Part shown: positions 1-8,655 of the stretch, one piece after another
Layout of the letters: each line of letters starts with the position of its first letter
Position numbering within the stretch: the stretch's first letter is position 1
DNA from: Fulvimarina sp039652615
Lineage (GTDB): Bacteria > Pseudomonadota > Alphaproteobacteria > Rhizobiales > Rhizobiaceae
DNA length: 64,000 bases
Direction of reading: 5' to 3'
Assembly (NCBI RefSeq): GCF_039652615.1
Contig: NZ_JBDJAC010000002.1
Location: forward strand, 62,001-126,000
Made by a program: the position numbers and the translations under genes
The notes under the pieces: generated by a model
Databases searched by the model: none
What the model was told of the DNA's origin: nothing
Seen by the model: the letters and a program-made list of their open reading frames with translations, nothing else

Positions 1-405
1 AGCCTGCCGGCCGCTGACGACATCGACTTCGAAGCGGCGGATCTCGAGGATGATCTGGTAGTCGATCGCGAGCCCCTGCCCCGGAACGCCGACAGCTCCG
101 ACCTTGCCCGTGTTCTCATAGGCCTGGAGTAGGCGCAGCTGGACCATGCGGGGCAGACGATCGCTCCACTGGCTGCCAGCCAGATACTCGACCGTATAGG
201 CCGTCGGCTTCACGACGATCCTCTCCGAGTCGATCGTCTTGATCGCCGTCGGCTCGGGAATCAGCAGCTGGGCTCTCGTCGCAGCCTGTGTCGAACGGCC
301 AAGCGGAGGTGCCGAAATCTCGAAGGTCTCGAGAGATTGCGAGGCGCAGGCCCCGAGCCCGAGAAGCGACACTGCCAGTACCATCAGCCGCGAGACGCGC
401 ATCAT
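1..405 (-). CDS. ABC-type transport auxiliary lipoprotein, C-terminus cut by window edge
   Basis: Reading from 405 leftward, the protein starts MMRVSRLMVLAVSLLGLGAC: a short basic start, a hydrophobic stretch and a lipobox (Leu17-Gly-Ala-Cys20), so a lipoprotein signal is visible. The following 115 residues resemble the PqiC/ABC_trans_aux family (DUF330), including the segment LPRMVQLRLLQAYENTG. Such lipoproteins are the outer-membrane partner of MCE-type lipid transporters, which fits its place as the last gene of the operon at 580-5166. The start could be either of two adjacent ATGs (405 or 402). The frame is open to base 1, so the C-terminus lies outside the window. Confidence 0.8.
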   Translation of the reverse strand, partial: MMRVSRLMVLAVSLLGLGACASQSLETFEISAPPLGRSTQAATRAQLLIPEPTAIKTIDSERIVVKPTAYTVEYLAGSQWSDRLPRMVQLRLLQAYENTGKVGAVGVPGQGLAIDYQIILEIRRFEVDVVSGRQA

Positions 406-579
406 GCCGTTTCCCCGAAAAACCGGTTGAATTGTTCGCGGCGGCCAGAACCTGGCCACCTGAAGCAGCGCGCGGGCTTGAACCGCTCATCGGCTGCACC
501 GCCGCGCGCTTTTCTCTCTTACGGCACGCGTGACCGACTTTCACGCCCTGACGCGAGAGCCGTGCCACAGTGTTGCAGA

Positions 580-3108
580 TCAGCGACGCGTACGGCCGTC
601 ATAGGTTTTGACGGTCGAGTCGCCACCAAAAATGACCTGGCTCGGATCGGCGGCGATGTCGTCGACGGCTCGTCCGATGCGCTCGACCGTCTGGTTGAGC
701 TGCCGGGTGAGCGACTGGATGTCACGCCGGGTCGAGTCGGAGAGGCTCTGGATGTTCGTCGAGAGCGGGCCGACCTGTCCCTGGATCGATTGCGCGGCAC
801 CTCGGATCGCCCGCAAGGCCTCAGTGACTTCGACACCGAGCGGCCGTCCTGCGTCGTTCCCGTTCAGGAGACTGTTCACCGACGTGATGACCGAATCCAG
901 CTGGCCGGATGCCGCGGCTACTTGCTGGCTGGTGATATTGGCGTTGGTGAGAATCTCGTCGATCTCGTCCTGATGCTCGTTGATGATATCGCCGACCCGG
1001 CCGATGCTGTCGGCCGCCCGAGCGATATTGTTCGTCGCACTGGAGACATTGCTGACGGCATTGTTGACGAGCTGCGGCTCGACTGCGGCAAGGATACTGT
1101 CGAGCTCCTTCCGGGTCTGCTCGAAGCCGACCAGCGCCGTATTCAGCGAGCCGACAGCGGTGTCGACGCCATCGATGATGGAATTGATGGTGTCCGACTT
1201 CGAACCGATCGTCTCAGCCAGATTGCCGATCTGGTCGATGGACTGGTTGAGCTGGTTCGTATCGATCTGGTCGACGAAGTTCCCCGCCTTGTCCACAGTC
1301 GTCGCCAGACGCCCGCTCGCTTCGCGCAACGAGTTGGTGATCGGAGGAAGGTTCGTGAGCGCCGCATCGATGTCATCGCGGCGGTTGGCGATGGTCGTCG
1401 AAATCAGATTGACGTTCTGAATGAGGTTCGACGCACCGGCAATGGCGCTCGAGATCTGCTCGCGCTGCTGGGCGACGGTCTGGCTGACAGCCGACAGGTT
1501 CTGCGCCGTCGACGTCAGGCCGTCGACGGTCTCGGAGATCTGCTGCGGATCGATGGTTGCGAGAAGCTGGTTCGCGCGCGCACCGGTCTGGCTGAGATTA
1601 TCGGCTGCCGTCACCGCCGATGCCGTGATGGGATCGATCCGGTCGAGGGCCGTTCCCAGCGCGTCGGATCGCGATGCGATGGTCGTCGTCACACGATTGA
1701 CGTCCGCGGCGGCGTTCGAGGCGCGCGACAGGAACTCGGTGATCGTGTCCCGCGCGTTCGAGATGGTGTCGGTGATCGCCGACAGGTTCGATGCCGTCGA
1801 CGACAGACCGTCCAGCGTGTCGGAAACCGCCTGGGGATTGACGGAGGAGACCACTTCGCCAACCCGCGAAACAGTCTCGTTCAGCTGGTTCGACAGTGTT
1901 CCGATGCTCTCCGAAATGGGGTCGAGACGCGACAGGAACGTGTCGATCTGCTGGGTGCGCGCCGAGATCGCACCGGTCACGGCATCGATATTCTGCATCG
2001 TGTTCGACGCGCTGGTGATCGCCGACTGGATGGCCTCACGCTGATCGCTGACGGTTTTCGAAACGGCCGCGAGATTGGTCGCGGTCGCCGAAACGCCCGA
2101 GAGCGTATCCGAAACCTCTTGAGGATCGACAGCCGCGAGGATTTCGTTCGCCGAGGTCACGGTCGTATCGAGCTGCCTTGCGACGGAAGTCGCGGTCTGC
2201 GAGAGCGGACCGAGATTGCCGATGAAGGCGTCGATCCCGTCCGCATTGCGCTGAATGGTCTCGCCGATCTGGCTGACGCCAGCGGCTGCCGACTGAACGG
2301 CTTCCGTTACCGCATTGAGGTTCTCGGCGCCCTCGCGAACGGAAACCGTCGTCGCGCTGACATTGTCGACGATCGTGGTGATCTTCGCCGGATCGACCGC
2401 GGCCAGGATTGCCTGGACATTGGAGATCGCGGCAGGAAGCCGCTGGGCCACGGTGTTTGCGCTTTCTGCAAGATCGCTCAGGCGCGCGACAAATTGGTCG
2501 ATATTATCAGTATTGTCGGCCAGAGACTGGGTGAAGGTCGAGACATTGTCGGTGATATTCGTGATATTTTGCGCGCTTTGTTCGACCGACGGGCCGACCG
2601 TTGCGACAACCTTTTCAAACTGGCTCATGATGTTGTTGGCGCGCTGAGCGATGTCACGCGCGGTCTGGAGGATATCGGTCACCTCCGACGGGGATGCCGT
2701 GATCACTGCCGTCGTGCCCTGCTCCGCGGCCTGCTGGAGCAAGCTCTCCTGATCGATCTGACCGCCGCGCAGTTCGATATAACTGTAGCCGGTCAGCGGA
2801 TTGGCGACGAGGTTCGCGTCGGTCGATTCGGAAATCGGCAGGCCCGGATCGACCATCGTCGAGGCGATCACGACCTTAGGATTGTTGGGATCGAGTTTCA
2901 GGCTCTGCACCGAACCGACGGGAAGGCCGTTGAACTGAACCTGACTGCCCTGCTGCAAGCCGGTGACCGATCCGGCAATGCGAACCAGGAGCGGAACGCG
3001 GGCCGTACTCTGGGTGGCGAGAACCGACCAGTAGACGAAGCCGAAGGCGAGAGCGAGAACGGTGACCGTGAAGATCCCGACGCGGACGTAATTGGCTTTG
3101 GTTTCCAT
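580..3108 (-). CDS. MlaD-family (MCE domain) lipid transport protein with long repeat tail
   Basis: A single N-terminal membrane anchor (about residues 10-32) is followed by one MCE domain (about 38-118, with GLQQGSQVQFNGLPVGSV) and then a Ser/Thr/Asn/Gln-rich tail of about 700 residues predicted as helical. MCE proteins form periplasmic rings that carry phospholipids between membranes. At 842 aa it is far longer than ordinary MlaD (about 180 aa) and the usual rhizobial MCE protein (about 450 aa). The extra length comes from 96-residue tandem repeats (residues 327-614). The start is ATG 3108, which overlaps the stop of the ATPase gene (TGATG), indicating translational coupling. The preceding TTG is less likely. 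Role in lipid homeostasis is inferred from the family and the operon. Confidence 0.88.
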   Translation of the reverse strand: METKANYVRVGIFTVTVLALAFGFVYWSVLATQSTARVPLLVRIAGSVTGLQQGSQVQFNGLPVGSVQSLKLDPNNPKVVIASTMVDPGLPISESTDANLVANPLTGYSYIELRGGQIDQESLLQQAAEQGTTAVITASPSEVTDILQTARDIAQRANNIMSQFEKVVATVGPSVEQSAQNITNITDNVSTFTQSLADNTDNIDQFVARLSDLAESANTVAQRLPAAISNVQAILAAVDPAKITTIVDNVSATTVSVREGAENLNAVTEAVQSAAAGVSQIGETIQRNADGIDAFIGNLGPLSQTATSVARQLDTTVTSANEILAAVDPQEVSDTLSGVSATATNLAAVSKTVSDQREAIQSAITSASNTMQNIDAVTGAISARTQQIDTFLSRLDPISESIGTLSNQLNETVSRVGEVVSSVNPQAVSDTLDGLSSTASNLSAITDTISNARDTITEFLSRASNAAADVNRVTTTIASRSDALGTALDRIDPITASAVTAADNLSQTGARANQLLATIDPQQISETVDGLTSTAQNLSAVSQTVAQQREQISSAIAGASNLIQNVNLISTTIANRRDDIDAALTNLPPITNSLREASGRLATTVDKAGNFVDQIDTNQLNQSIDQIGNLAETIGSKSDTINSIIDGVDTAVGSLNTALVGFEQTRKELDSILAAVEPQLVNNAVSNVSSATNNIARAADSIGRVGDIINEHQDEIDEILTNANITSQQVAAASGQLDSVITSVNSLLNGNDAGRPLGVEVTEALRAIRGAAQSIQGQVGPLSTNIQSLSDSTRRDIQSLTRQLNQTVERIGRAVDDIAADPSQVIFGGDSTVKTYDGRTRR
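1267..2130 (-). repeat. Three 96-residue (288-bp) tandem repeats inside the MCE protein
   Basis: Three consecutive units of exactly 96 residues begin VDPQEVSDTL, VNPQAVSDTL and IDPQQISETV. Each continues with a pattern like G-[VL]-[ST]-[AS]-TA-x-NL-[SA]-A and ends with a conserved proline (about position 71). A shorter, diverged 89-residue unit precedes them and a shortened one follows. Repeats are clear at protein level; DNA identity is lower, so this is an old duplication rather than a recent one. Confidence 0.8.
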
Positions 3109-3977
3109 CAACCGGCTCCATTCGCCTTGGCCTGCGCCGGATGAACGCCGTCGTGAACGACTGTGCGAGCGCGCTTGCCGTGAAAGTAGGATTTCACCCA
3201 GGGGTGATCGTATTCGAGCATGGTCGAGAGCGGACCTTCGACCAGCACCTTCTTGTCGCCGAGAACCGCGATCCGGTCGCAGGCCTGGAACAGGCTGTCG
3301 AGGTCGTGCGTGACCATGTAGACGCTGAGACCGAGCGTATCGCGCAGGGTCATGATGAGTTCGTCGAAATCGGCGGCACCGATCGGATCGAGGCCCGATG
3401 TCGGCTCGTCGAGAAAGACGATGTCGGGATCGAGCGCAAGCGCCCTCGCTAGCGCCGCGCGCTTGATCATGCCGCCGGAGAGTTCGGACGGGTACTTGTC
3501 GGCGGCATCCTGTGCCAGACCCACAAGGTCGATCTTCAGGCGCGCGAGCTCGTTCATCAGTTTTGGCGACAGCCGAAGATATTCGCGCATCGGCACCTGG
3601 ATATTCTCAAGCACCGTCAGGGACGAGAACAGGGCACCGTGCTGGAAGAGCACGCCCCATCGACGCTCGACGGCGAGCCGGTCGCGATCGCTCGCCGTCT
3701 CGTAATCGACACCGAAGACCTCGATGGTTCCCGCCTGCTTCTGGTTGAGGCCGAGGATCGTGCGAAGCAGCACCGATTTGCCGGCACCCGATGGGCCGAC
3801 GAAGCCCATGATCTCGCCGCGCCTGACATCGAGATCGAGATCCTTGAGGATCGTCTTCGCTCCGAAACTGACGCTCACGCCCCGCGCCCGAATGATGACC
3901 TCGTTGCCCGACGTGTCCTGCGGGGTGTCGGTCTTTGCGACGAGGTCTTCCTGCGGTGGGGTCCCTTCGGCGAGCAT
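3108..3977 (-). CDS. MlaF-like ABC transporter ATPase
   Basis: ATP-binding subunit of an MCE/Mla-type lipid transporter, acting on the cytoplasmic face with the MlaE-like permease encoded just upstream. Walker A GPSGAGKS is at residues 61-68, the signature LSGGM at 166-170 (the Mla-type variant instead of LSGGQ) and Walker B IVFLDE at 186-191, followed by the D-loop. Length is 289 aa from ATG 3977, chosen because it lies 4 bp after the permease stop. Earlier in-frame starts would run back into the permease gene. An N-terminal extension of about 25 residues before the ABC domain is low in hydrophobic residues. Confidence 0.88.
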   Translation of the reverse strand: MLAEGTPPQEDLVAKTDTPQDTSGNEVIIRARGVSVSFGAKTILKDLDLDVRRGEIMGFVGPSGAGKSVLLRTILGLNQKQAGTIEVFGVDYETASDRDRLAVERRWGVLFQHGALFSSLTVLENIQVPMREYLRLSPKLMNELARLKIDLVGLAQDAADKYPSELSGGMIKRAALARALALDPDIVFLDEPTSGLDPIGAADFDELIMTLRDTLGLSVYMVTHDLDSLFQACDRIAVLGDKKVLVEGPLSTMLEYDHPWVKSYFHGKRARTVVHDGVHPAQAKANGAG

Positions 3978-3981
3978 GGAT

Positions 3982-5166
3982 TCAGAGTCCGATCGTGGCA
4001 TAGAAAACTGCGAAAAGGCCATCCATGACAATTACCAGAAAGATGGATTTGACGACTGCGGCGGTGACGCGCTGGCCGAGGCTCTCGGCACTGCCGCCGA
4101 CCTTCATGCCCTCGCTGGCGGACACCAGGCCGATGAGGATCGCCATGAAGGGCGCCTTGATGAGACCGGAGAACACGGTGAAGAGATCGACCGACTGCTG
4201 CAGCCCCTGAACGAAGTTCAGGAACGAGATGTCGGAATAGATCCTGAGCGTGATCGCCCCGCCGGCAAGCGCTGCGAGATTGGCGATCACCGTGAGAAGC
4301 GGCAGCGCAAGGGAGAGCGCGACGAGGCGCGGAAAGACGAGAACTCCGATCGGATTGAGACCGATCACATGGAGGGCATCCACCTCCTCGCGCATCTTCA
4401 TGGAGCCGATCTCGGCGCAGATCGCGCTTCCCGAACGGCCGGCGATCATGATCGCGGCCAGCAGCACGCCGATTTCGCGAAGGACGAGAATGCTGATCAG
4501 ATTGACGGCGTAGACCTCTCCGCCATAGCGACGCAGCTGGAAAGCGCCCTGCTGGGCGATGATACCGCCGACGAGGAAGGTGATGAGGACGATGATGGGG
4601 ATCGCCTTCACACCCATCTGGTCGACCTGGTTGAAGATCGCGGCCGGCCGCGCCTGCGTACGGCCCGAGAGGCGGCTTCCCGCCCCATACATCGCGCCGC
4701 CGATCAGATTGAGACCGTTCAAGAGCTCGTCCTTGATGCCGTAGACGAACGCACCGACGGCTGCGAACACATCGATGAGGATGTTGGAGCGCTTGCGTTG
4801 AGGCGTCGGCCGCTCGCTGTCCATCGCCCGGCCGACGGCGGCAAACAGCGCGGTATCGCGCTCTGCCAGACCGTTCAGTTCGACGCCCTGACGATCTGCG
4901 GCGAGAGCACGCTTGAGCCGTTCGAGCACGAACGCGCCGGCCGTGTCGATCTTGCCGATATTCGACAGATCCATGGTGACGCGCGAACCGAGATCGGCGC
5001 TGGCGGTCTTTTCCAGATCGGACTCGATCGATCCGATCGTCCGGGAAAGCCAATCCCCGGCCGCTTCCAGTACCAGCGTACCGTCCCGGCGCTCGCCGCG
5101 CAGGCTTGGCGCGGTCGCGCCAGATGCCCGGCTCTCGCCCGTTTTTGAAGTCGTTGCTGTTGCCAT
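3982..5166 (-). CDS. MlaE-family permease with N-terminal STAS domain
   Basis: Inner-membrane permease of the MCE transporter. Residues about 25-115 form a STAS-like domain (VTMDLSNIGKIDTAGAFVLE), here fused to the permease rather than supplied by a separate MlaB. The MlaE permease follows, with about five hydrophobic segments and the family motif region REIGVLLAAIMIAGRSGSA. Start ATG 5166 is preceded by GAAGGGGC, a good ribosome binding site; more upstream in-frame starts lack one. It is the first gene of the operon permease-ATPase-MCE-lipoprotein. STAS-MlaE fusions are known in alphaproteobacteria. Confidence 0.87.
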   Translation of the reverse strand: MATATTSKTGESRASGATAPSLRGERRDGTLVLEAAGDWLSRTIGSIESDLEKTASADLGSRVTMDLSNIGKIDTAGAFVLERLKRALAADRQGVELNGLAERDTALFAAVGRAMDSERPTPQRKRSNILIDVFAAVGAFVYGIKDELLNGLNLIGGAMYGAGSRLSGRTQARPAAIFNQVDQMGVKAIPIIVLITFLVGGIIAQQGAFQLRRYGGEVYAVNLISILVLREIGVLLAAIMIAGRSGSAICAEIGSMKMREEVDALHVIGLNPIGVLVFPRLVALSLALPLLTVIANLAALAGGAITLRIYSDISFLNFVQGLQQSVDLFTVFSGLIKAPFMAILIGLVSASEGMKVGGSAESLGQRVTAAVVKSIFLVIVMDGLFAVFYATIGL

Positions 5167-5391
5167 GCCCCTTCGCGCGGACCGCTCGCGTCCGCCTTGT
5201 CCCCATCTTCGCGATATTCGCCGGCCGCCAGTCCCTCTTTGGCCCCCCAAGAAAAATCCACGCCGCGAAACGCCAAACCTCGCCTTTAACAGGCCGTAGC
5301 GGCTCGCGAAACGCGACTTGCCCCCTAGATTACAGATCGCGCCCCCCTTGTTTACCGCTTGTTAAGGCAAAATCAGGGGCACAGTCTTGCT

Positions 5392-6387
5392 ATGGAGCAA
5401 ATTCGAATGGGCAGTCGTCTTTCAGTCACAGTGGAACACTTCCCGCTGGCGAGTGAATTCAGGATCGCACGCGGGGCCAAGAGCGAAGCTGTCGTCGTCG
5501 TCGCCGCGCTCGAACAGGACGGGAGCGTTGGGCGCGGCGAATGCGTCCCCTACGCACGTTACGGCGAGACCATCGACAGTGTCTGCGCGACGATCAACGC
5601 CCTGTCCGACGAGATCGCGAACGGGCTTGACCGCGACATGCTGCAGAATCGGCTCCCGGCGGGCGCGGCCCGCAACGCGCTCGATTGCGCGTTCTGGGAT
5701 CTTGAAGCCAAGCTGTCCGGAACGCCGGTGTCCTCGCGGATCTGCAATCAGTTCCCGCGCCCGATCGAAACCGCCTTCACGATCAGCCTAGACCAGCCAG
5801 GCATTATGGGCTCTGCAGCCCGTGCGGCCGACCGCCGCATCCTGAAGATCAAGATGGGGACCAAGAACGATGTCGAGCGCATTCGCGCCGTTCACGCCGC
5901 AGCGCGCAGCGCACGGCTGATTCTCGATGCAAACGAGGGTTGGGACGAAAGCTGCCTGCAAACGCATCTGCTGGAAGCTGCCCATGGCGGCGCTGTCCTG
6001 ATCGAGCAGCCCCTTCCCGCCGGCCAGGACGATCTGCTGGCGACGATCCCCCATCCGGTTCCGATCTGTGCCGACGAATCGGTCCATACGACTGCCGATC
6101 TGGAAGGTCTTCTCGGGAAATACGACTTCGTGAACATCAAGCTCGACAAGAGCGGCGGCCTAACGGAAGCGCTGAAGATGATGGGCCGGGCGCGCGAGCT
6201 CGGTTTCGGGGTCATGATCGGCTGCATGGTGGGAAGCTCGCTGGCGATGGCGCCGGCCTCGCTGCTGGCCCAGGAGGCCGACGTGGTCGATCTCGATGGC
6301 CCGCTTTTGCTCAAAAAGGATCGCGAGCATGGCATTCACTACACCCACTCGCTGATGTCGCCGCCTCCTCCCGAACTCTGGGGATGA
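5392..6387 (+). CDS. L-Ala-D/L-Glu type dipeptide epimerase (enolase superfamily)
   Basis: The enolase-superfamily muconate-cycloisomerase fold is recognisable by ILKIKMGTK (KxK catalytic lysines), LILDANEGW and ADESVH (metal ligands) and NIKLDKSGG (second catalytic lysine). The closest known function is epimerisation of L-Ala-D/L-Glu in recycling of murein peptides. Substrate choice cannot be proven from sequence. Start is uncertain: ATG 5392 (AGGGG 12 bases upstream) gives 331 aa, while ATG 5407 (GGAG 9 bases upstream) gives 326 aa. It is transcribed away from the MCE operon. Confidence 0.82.
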   Translation: MEQIRMGSRLSVTVEHFPLASEFRIARGAKSEAVVVVAALEQDGSVGRGECVPYARYGETIDSVCATINALSDEIANGLDRDMLQNRLPAGAARNALDCAFWDLEAKLSGTPVSSRICNQFPRPIETAFTISLDQPGIMGSAARAADRRILKIKMGTKNDVERIRAVHAAARSARLILDANEGWDESCLQTHLLEAAHGGAVLIEQPLPAGQDDLLATIPHPVPICADESVHTTADLEGLLGKYDFVNIKLDKSGGLTEALKMMGRARELGFGVMIGCMVGSSLAMAPASLLAQEADVVDLDGPLLLKKDREHGIHYTHSLMSPPPPELWG

Positions 6388-6528
6388 TACCAGCTTCCGG
6401 CCCGCATCTTCCAACTTGAGGGCAGACGGCCTATTTGCGCGGTCGGACCAAAGGTCCGCTGCCGTCGAAACGCAACATTTGCCCGGCAGAATACCACGCT
6501 CCGCCGCAAATGAGTTCCTGGATCCGTC

Positions 6529-7164
6529 TTGCAAGAAATCCTCAGTCTCATCAGCCAGTTCGGCCCGCTCATCGTGCTGGCGGGTACATTCTTCGAGGGC
6601 GAGGTCTTCGCGATCATCGGCGGTTTTCTCGCCTATCGCGGGACCTATCCGTTCCAGCTGGTGGTCGCGCTCGCCTTTGTCGGCTCATTCTTCGGCGATC
6701 TCGCGGTTTTCCTGTTCGGACGATACGCCTCGAATCATCGTTGGGTTCGCCCCTGGCGCGATCATCCGAAGTTCTCCAAGACGCTGCGCCTCGTCGAGCG
6801 TTATCAGGCCTATTTCGTGATCGTGAACCGGTATATCTACGGTCTGCGCATGCCCGGCCTCATCGCGCTCGGCATGTCACGCGTCGGACTGGTGCGCTTT
6901 ACGGTTCTGAATTTCATCGGCGCGGGACTGTGGGCATGCCTTTTCACGACGCTCGGCTACGTCTTCGGCTATTCAATCCAGACGCTGTTCGCGCGCATGC
7001 AGATCTTCGAGACCGGTGTGATCATCGTCCTCGTTGTCGCCGCCGTCTCGATCGCTGCCTATTTCGGATACCGGCAGTGGGGCCCGATCATCCGGGCAAG
7101 ACTTGCCCGGCGCCGTGAAAAAGCCCGGGCCCGGAACCAATCCATATCGGAAAACGAAAGCTGA
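6529..7164 (+). CDS. DedA/SNARE-associated family membrane protein
   Basis: The 211-aa protein has four to five hydrophobic segments and the DedA hallmarks GTFFEGEVFAIIGGFLA near the N-terminus and a conserved central R-x-x-x-P-type segment (RYIYGLRMPGLIALGMSR). DedA proteins are polytopic inner-membrane proteins implicated in lipid (undecaprenyl phosphate or phospholipid) flipping. The start is TTG 6529 with GGAT upstream; no in-frame ATG fits before the first membrane segment. The C-terminal tail is strongly basic. It is convergent with the MerR gene, with two MITE copies in the gap. Confidence 0.85.
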   Translation: MQEILSLISQFGPLIVLAGTFFEGEVFAIIGGFLAYRGTYPFQLVVALAFVGSFFGDLAVFLFGRYASNHRWVRPWRDHPKFSKTLRLVERYQAYFVIVNRYIYGLRMPGLIALGMSRVGLVRFTVLNFIGAGLWACLFTTLGYVFGYSIQTLFARMQIFETGVIIVLVVAAVSIAAYFGYRQWGPIIRARLARRREKARARNQSISENES

Positions 7165-7255
7165 TCGCTTGCCCCCTCCGGTGGCGTTCGACCGACGCGA
7201 ACGCTGTAGCGGGACGACGTCTGTGAAACCGGATTGCTCGTCTCGCGCCACATGA

Positions 7256-7371
7256 TACCGCCGGACGAATGAACTGACCCTCCGGGCCAGTTCTCACCCG
7301 GCTGGTGGCTCAAGAGCCACTCGGGCTGCCGGCGGACCTTCGAAAGCGGTGCTTTCGAAGGTCCGCCGGTA
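7256..7371 (-). mobile_element. MITE-like element, copy A
   Basis: 116-bp non-coding element in reverse orientation to copies B and D, flanked by TGA on both sides (7253-7255 and 7372-7374), a 3-bp target duplication. Ends read TACCGGCGGAC and GTCCGGCGGTA in the element's own orientation. In this copy the outer third is a perfect 19-bp hairpin (7329-7347 with 7351-7369, loop GGT). It lies between the convergent genes dedA and merR. Confidence 0.75.
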
Positions 7372-7445
7372 TGAGTTCATGCAACCTCATTGTCTGCGCG
7401 AAATCTGATACGCAGCCCGGCTCGATCAGTCGCATGCGGTTATCA

Positions 7446-7560
7446 TACCTGCGGACTATTGAAACCATCGGTCTCATGGGCCGTCGGCAGCCCGAGCGGC
7501 GTATGAGCCGTTTGCCGGACGTGAATTGACCCAACGCGTCAACTTATTCGTCCGGCAGTA
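7446..7560 (+). mobile_element. MITE-like element, copy B
   Basis: 115-bp element closely similar to copy D at 55984-56098 (shared blocks such as GAAACCATCGG, GGCAGCCCGAGCGGCGT, GAGCCGTTTGCCGG). It is flanked by TCA (7443-7445 and 7561-7563). The right-hand TCA is the complement of the TGA stop codon of the MerR gene, so insertion at the stop codon left the gene's end intact. Confidence 0.78.
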
Positions 7561-8145
7561 TCAGTGCCGCGAAATGCGGGCGGGCTCTTCGCTTTTGCCT
7601 TCGAAGGTCTCGTCCGACAGCAAAGGACATGCGGCCATATCCTGACCTGGCTGCAGCAGCGCGACAATCTGCGGCATTAATGGCGAGGCTTCGGTTCTTT
7701 CTGGAATGCAATGCAATCGTTCCGTCGCCTCATCGAGCTCGCTCGGGGTAAGCTCGCTGCCTTTCTCATGCAAAAGGTCTCGCACAGCCTCGATATCGGC
7801 CGCAATCAGATCAATGCGCTGAATCTGATTCCGCAACTTCCCAGCCAGCTCACCGAGAATGAGCGCCTGCCTGGAAGCGACGTCGTTGGATTGAAGATCT
7901 GTCCTCGAAATCGAAACGAGATCGCGGACCTTGCGAAGCGGCACTCCGAGGCTGGACAATTCCTGCGCGGTCGCAAACACACGAAGATCGGCCTCGCTGT
8001 ACATGCGCGTGCCTTTGGTCGTCTTGCATGGCGCCAGAATCCCCAGCTCCTCGTAGTAGAGAAGCGTGCGCGGCGTCGTGCTGAACAGTGCGGCAGCCTC
8101 GCCTATTTTCCGGAATCCGTTTTTGCGCGCCCGTCTAGCATCCAT
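7561..8145 (-). CDS. MerR-family transcriptional regulator
   Basis: Residues 12-80 form a MerR-type winged helix-turn-helix (KIGEAAALFSTTPRTLLYYE, then the wing GTRMYSEADLRVF). A coiled-coil dimerisation helix (about 90-140) and a C-terminal tail with two cysteines (in ERLHCIP and MAACPLL) follow. The effector is not identifiable; the cysteine spacing does not match CueR, ZntR or SoxR closely enough to name one. At 194 aa it is longer than metal-sensing MerR proteins. No divergent target gene lies next to it. Its stop codon TGA coincides with the target duplication of MITE copy B. Confidence 0.78.
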   Translation of the reverse strand: MDARRARKNGFRKIGEAAALFSTTPRTLLYYEELGILAPCKTTKGTRMYSEADLRVFATAQELSSLGVPLRKVRDLVSISRTDLQSNDVASRQALILGELAGKLRNQIQRIDLIAADIEAVRDLLHEKGSELTPSELDEATERLHCIPERTEASPLMPQIVALLQPGQDMAACPLLSDETFEGKSEEPARISRH

Positions 8146-8523
8146 TTTCTTAACTGATGTCCCGTGGGAACACCGCCCTCATCACGCTCCCCGAACGGCA
8201 TCAAGAATGATACGAAATTCGTTTAAAAGCAAGAACTTGACCGAACTACGACCACAGCGCCAGTGCCACTCCATGACAATTTGCCAATCTCATGTGCAGG
8301 TCGTTGTCAATACGGAACGGATGCCTCCACGAAGCCACTTATAGCGAACACACATCGGTAGGAAGACGCTTGATCGAGGCTCTATCTGCTCGATACCGGA
8401 AGAGAGCGTATCACCGTAATCCGATTTCCGGATACAGTTGACGTTAGGCAATGCACGCTCTTTGGTCAAGGCGACGAAGGTGACGATCTGCGCCGACCGG
8501 CGACCATATGTTGTGGATTGTTA
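8146..8523. other. Non-coding stretch between the MerR gene and the integrated element
   Basis: No open frame here has coding-like composition or a recognisable product. It presumably carries the MerR promoter at its left end. I see no tRNA, terminator with a U-run, or repeat. The right end is the left attachment repeat at 8524. Confidence 0.5.
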
Positions 8524-8542
8524 TGGTACTCCCAACGGGACT
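8524..8542 (+). repeat. Left attachment repeat (attL)
   Basis: The sequence TGGTACTCCCAACGGGACT is identical to 19195-19213, which is the 3' terminus (acceptor stem and part of the T arm) of tRNA-Glu. Sequences beyond the 19 bp diverge on both sides. The repeats are direct, as expected for tyrosine-integrase insertion into a tRNA 3' end. Confidence 0.85.
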
Positions 8543-8655
8543 ACTGTTTCCGTGTCCAACCAGTCGCTTAGCCGGACCAACCGCACCTTTCGCCCTCATT
8601 GATTTCGTTGGCGGTTTTTGCCGGTTGTCCGACCGTTTTGCAAGCGGTTCGGGCG

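Noticed and set aside
337..3144. A very long open frame on the plus strand opposite the MCE gene (over 900 codons)
   Set aside because: It is a shadow caused by high GC and repetitive codon use in the real minus-strand gene. Its product is Asp/Arg-rich with no domain, and the MCE protein has clear homology features and operon coupling.
6385..6460. TGATACC at the epimerase stop codon and a CGGACC/GGTCCG hairpin, possibly another MITE copy
   Set aside because: Beyond TGATACC there is no match to the family, no second end and no flanking duplication, and the gap is between tandem genes.
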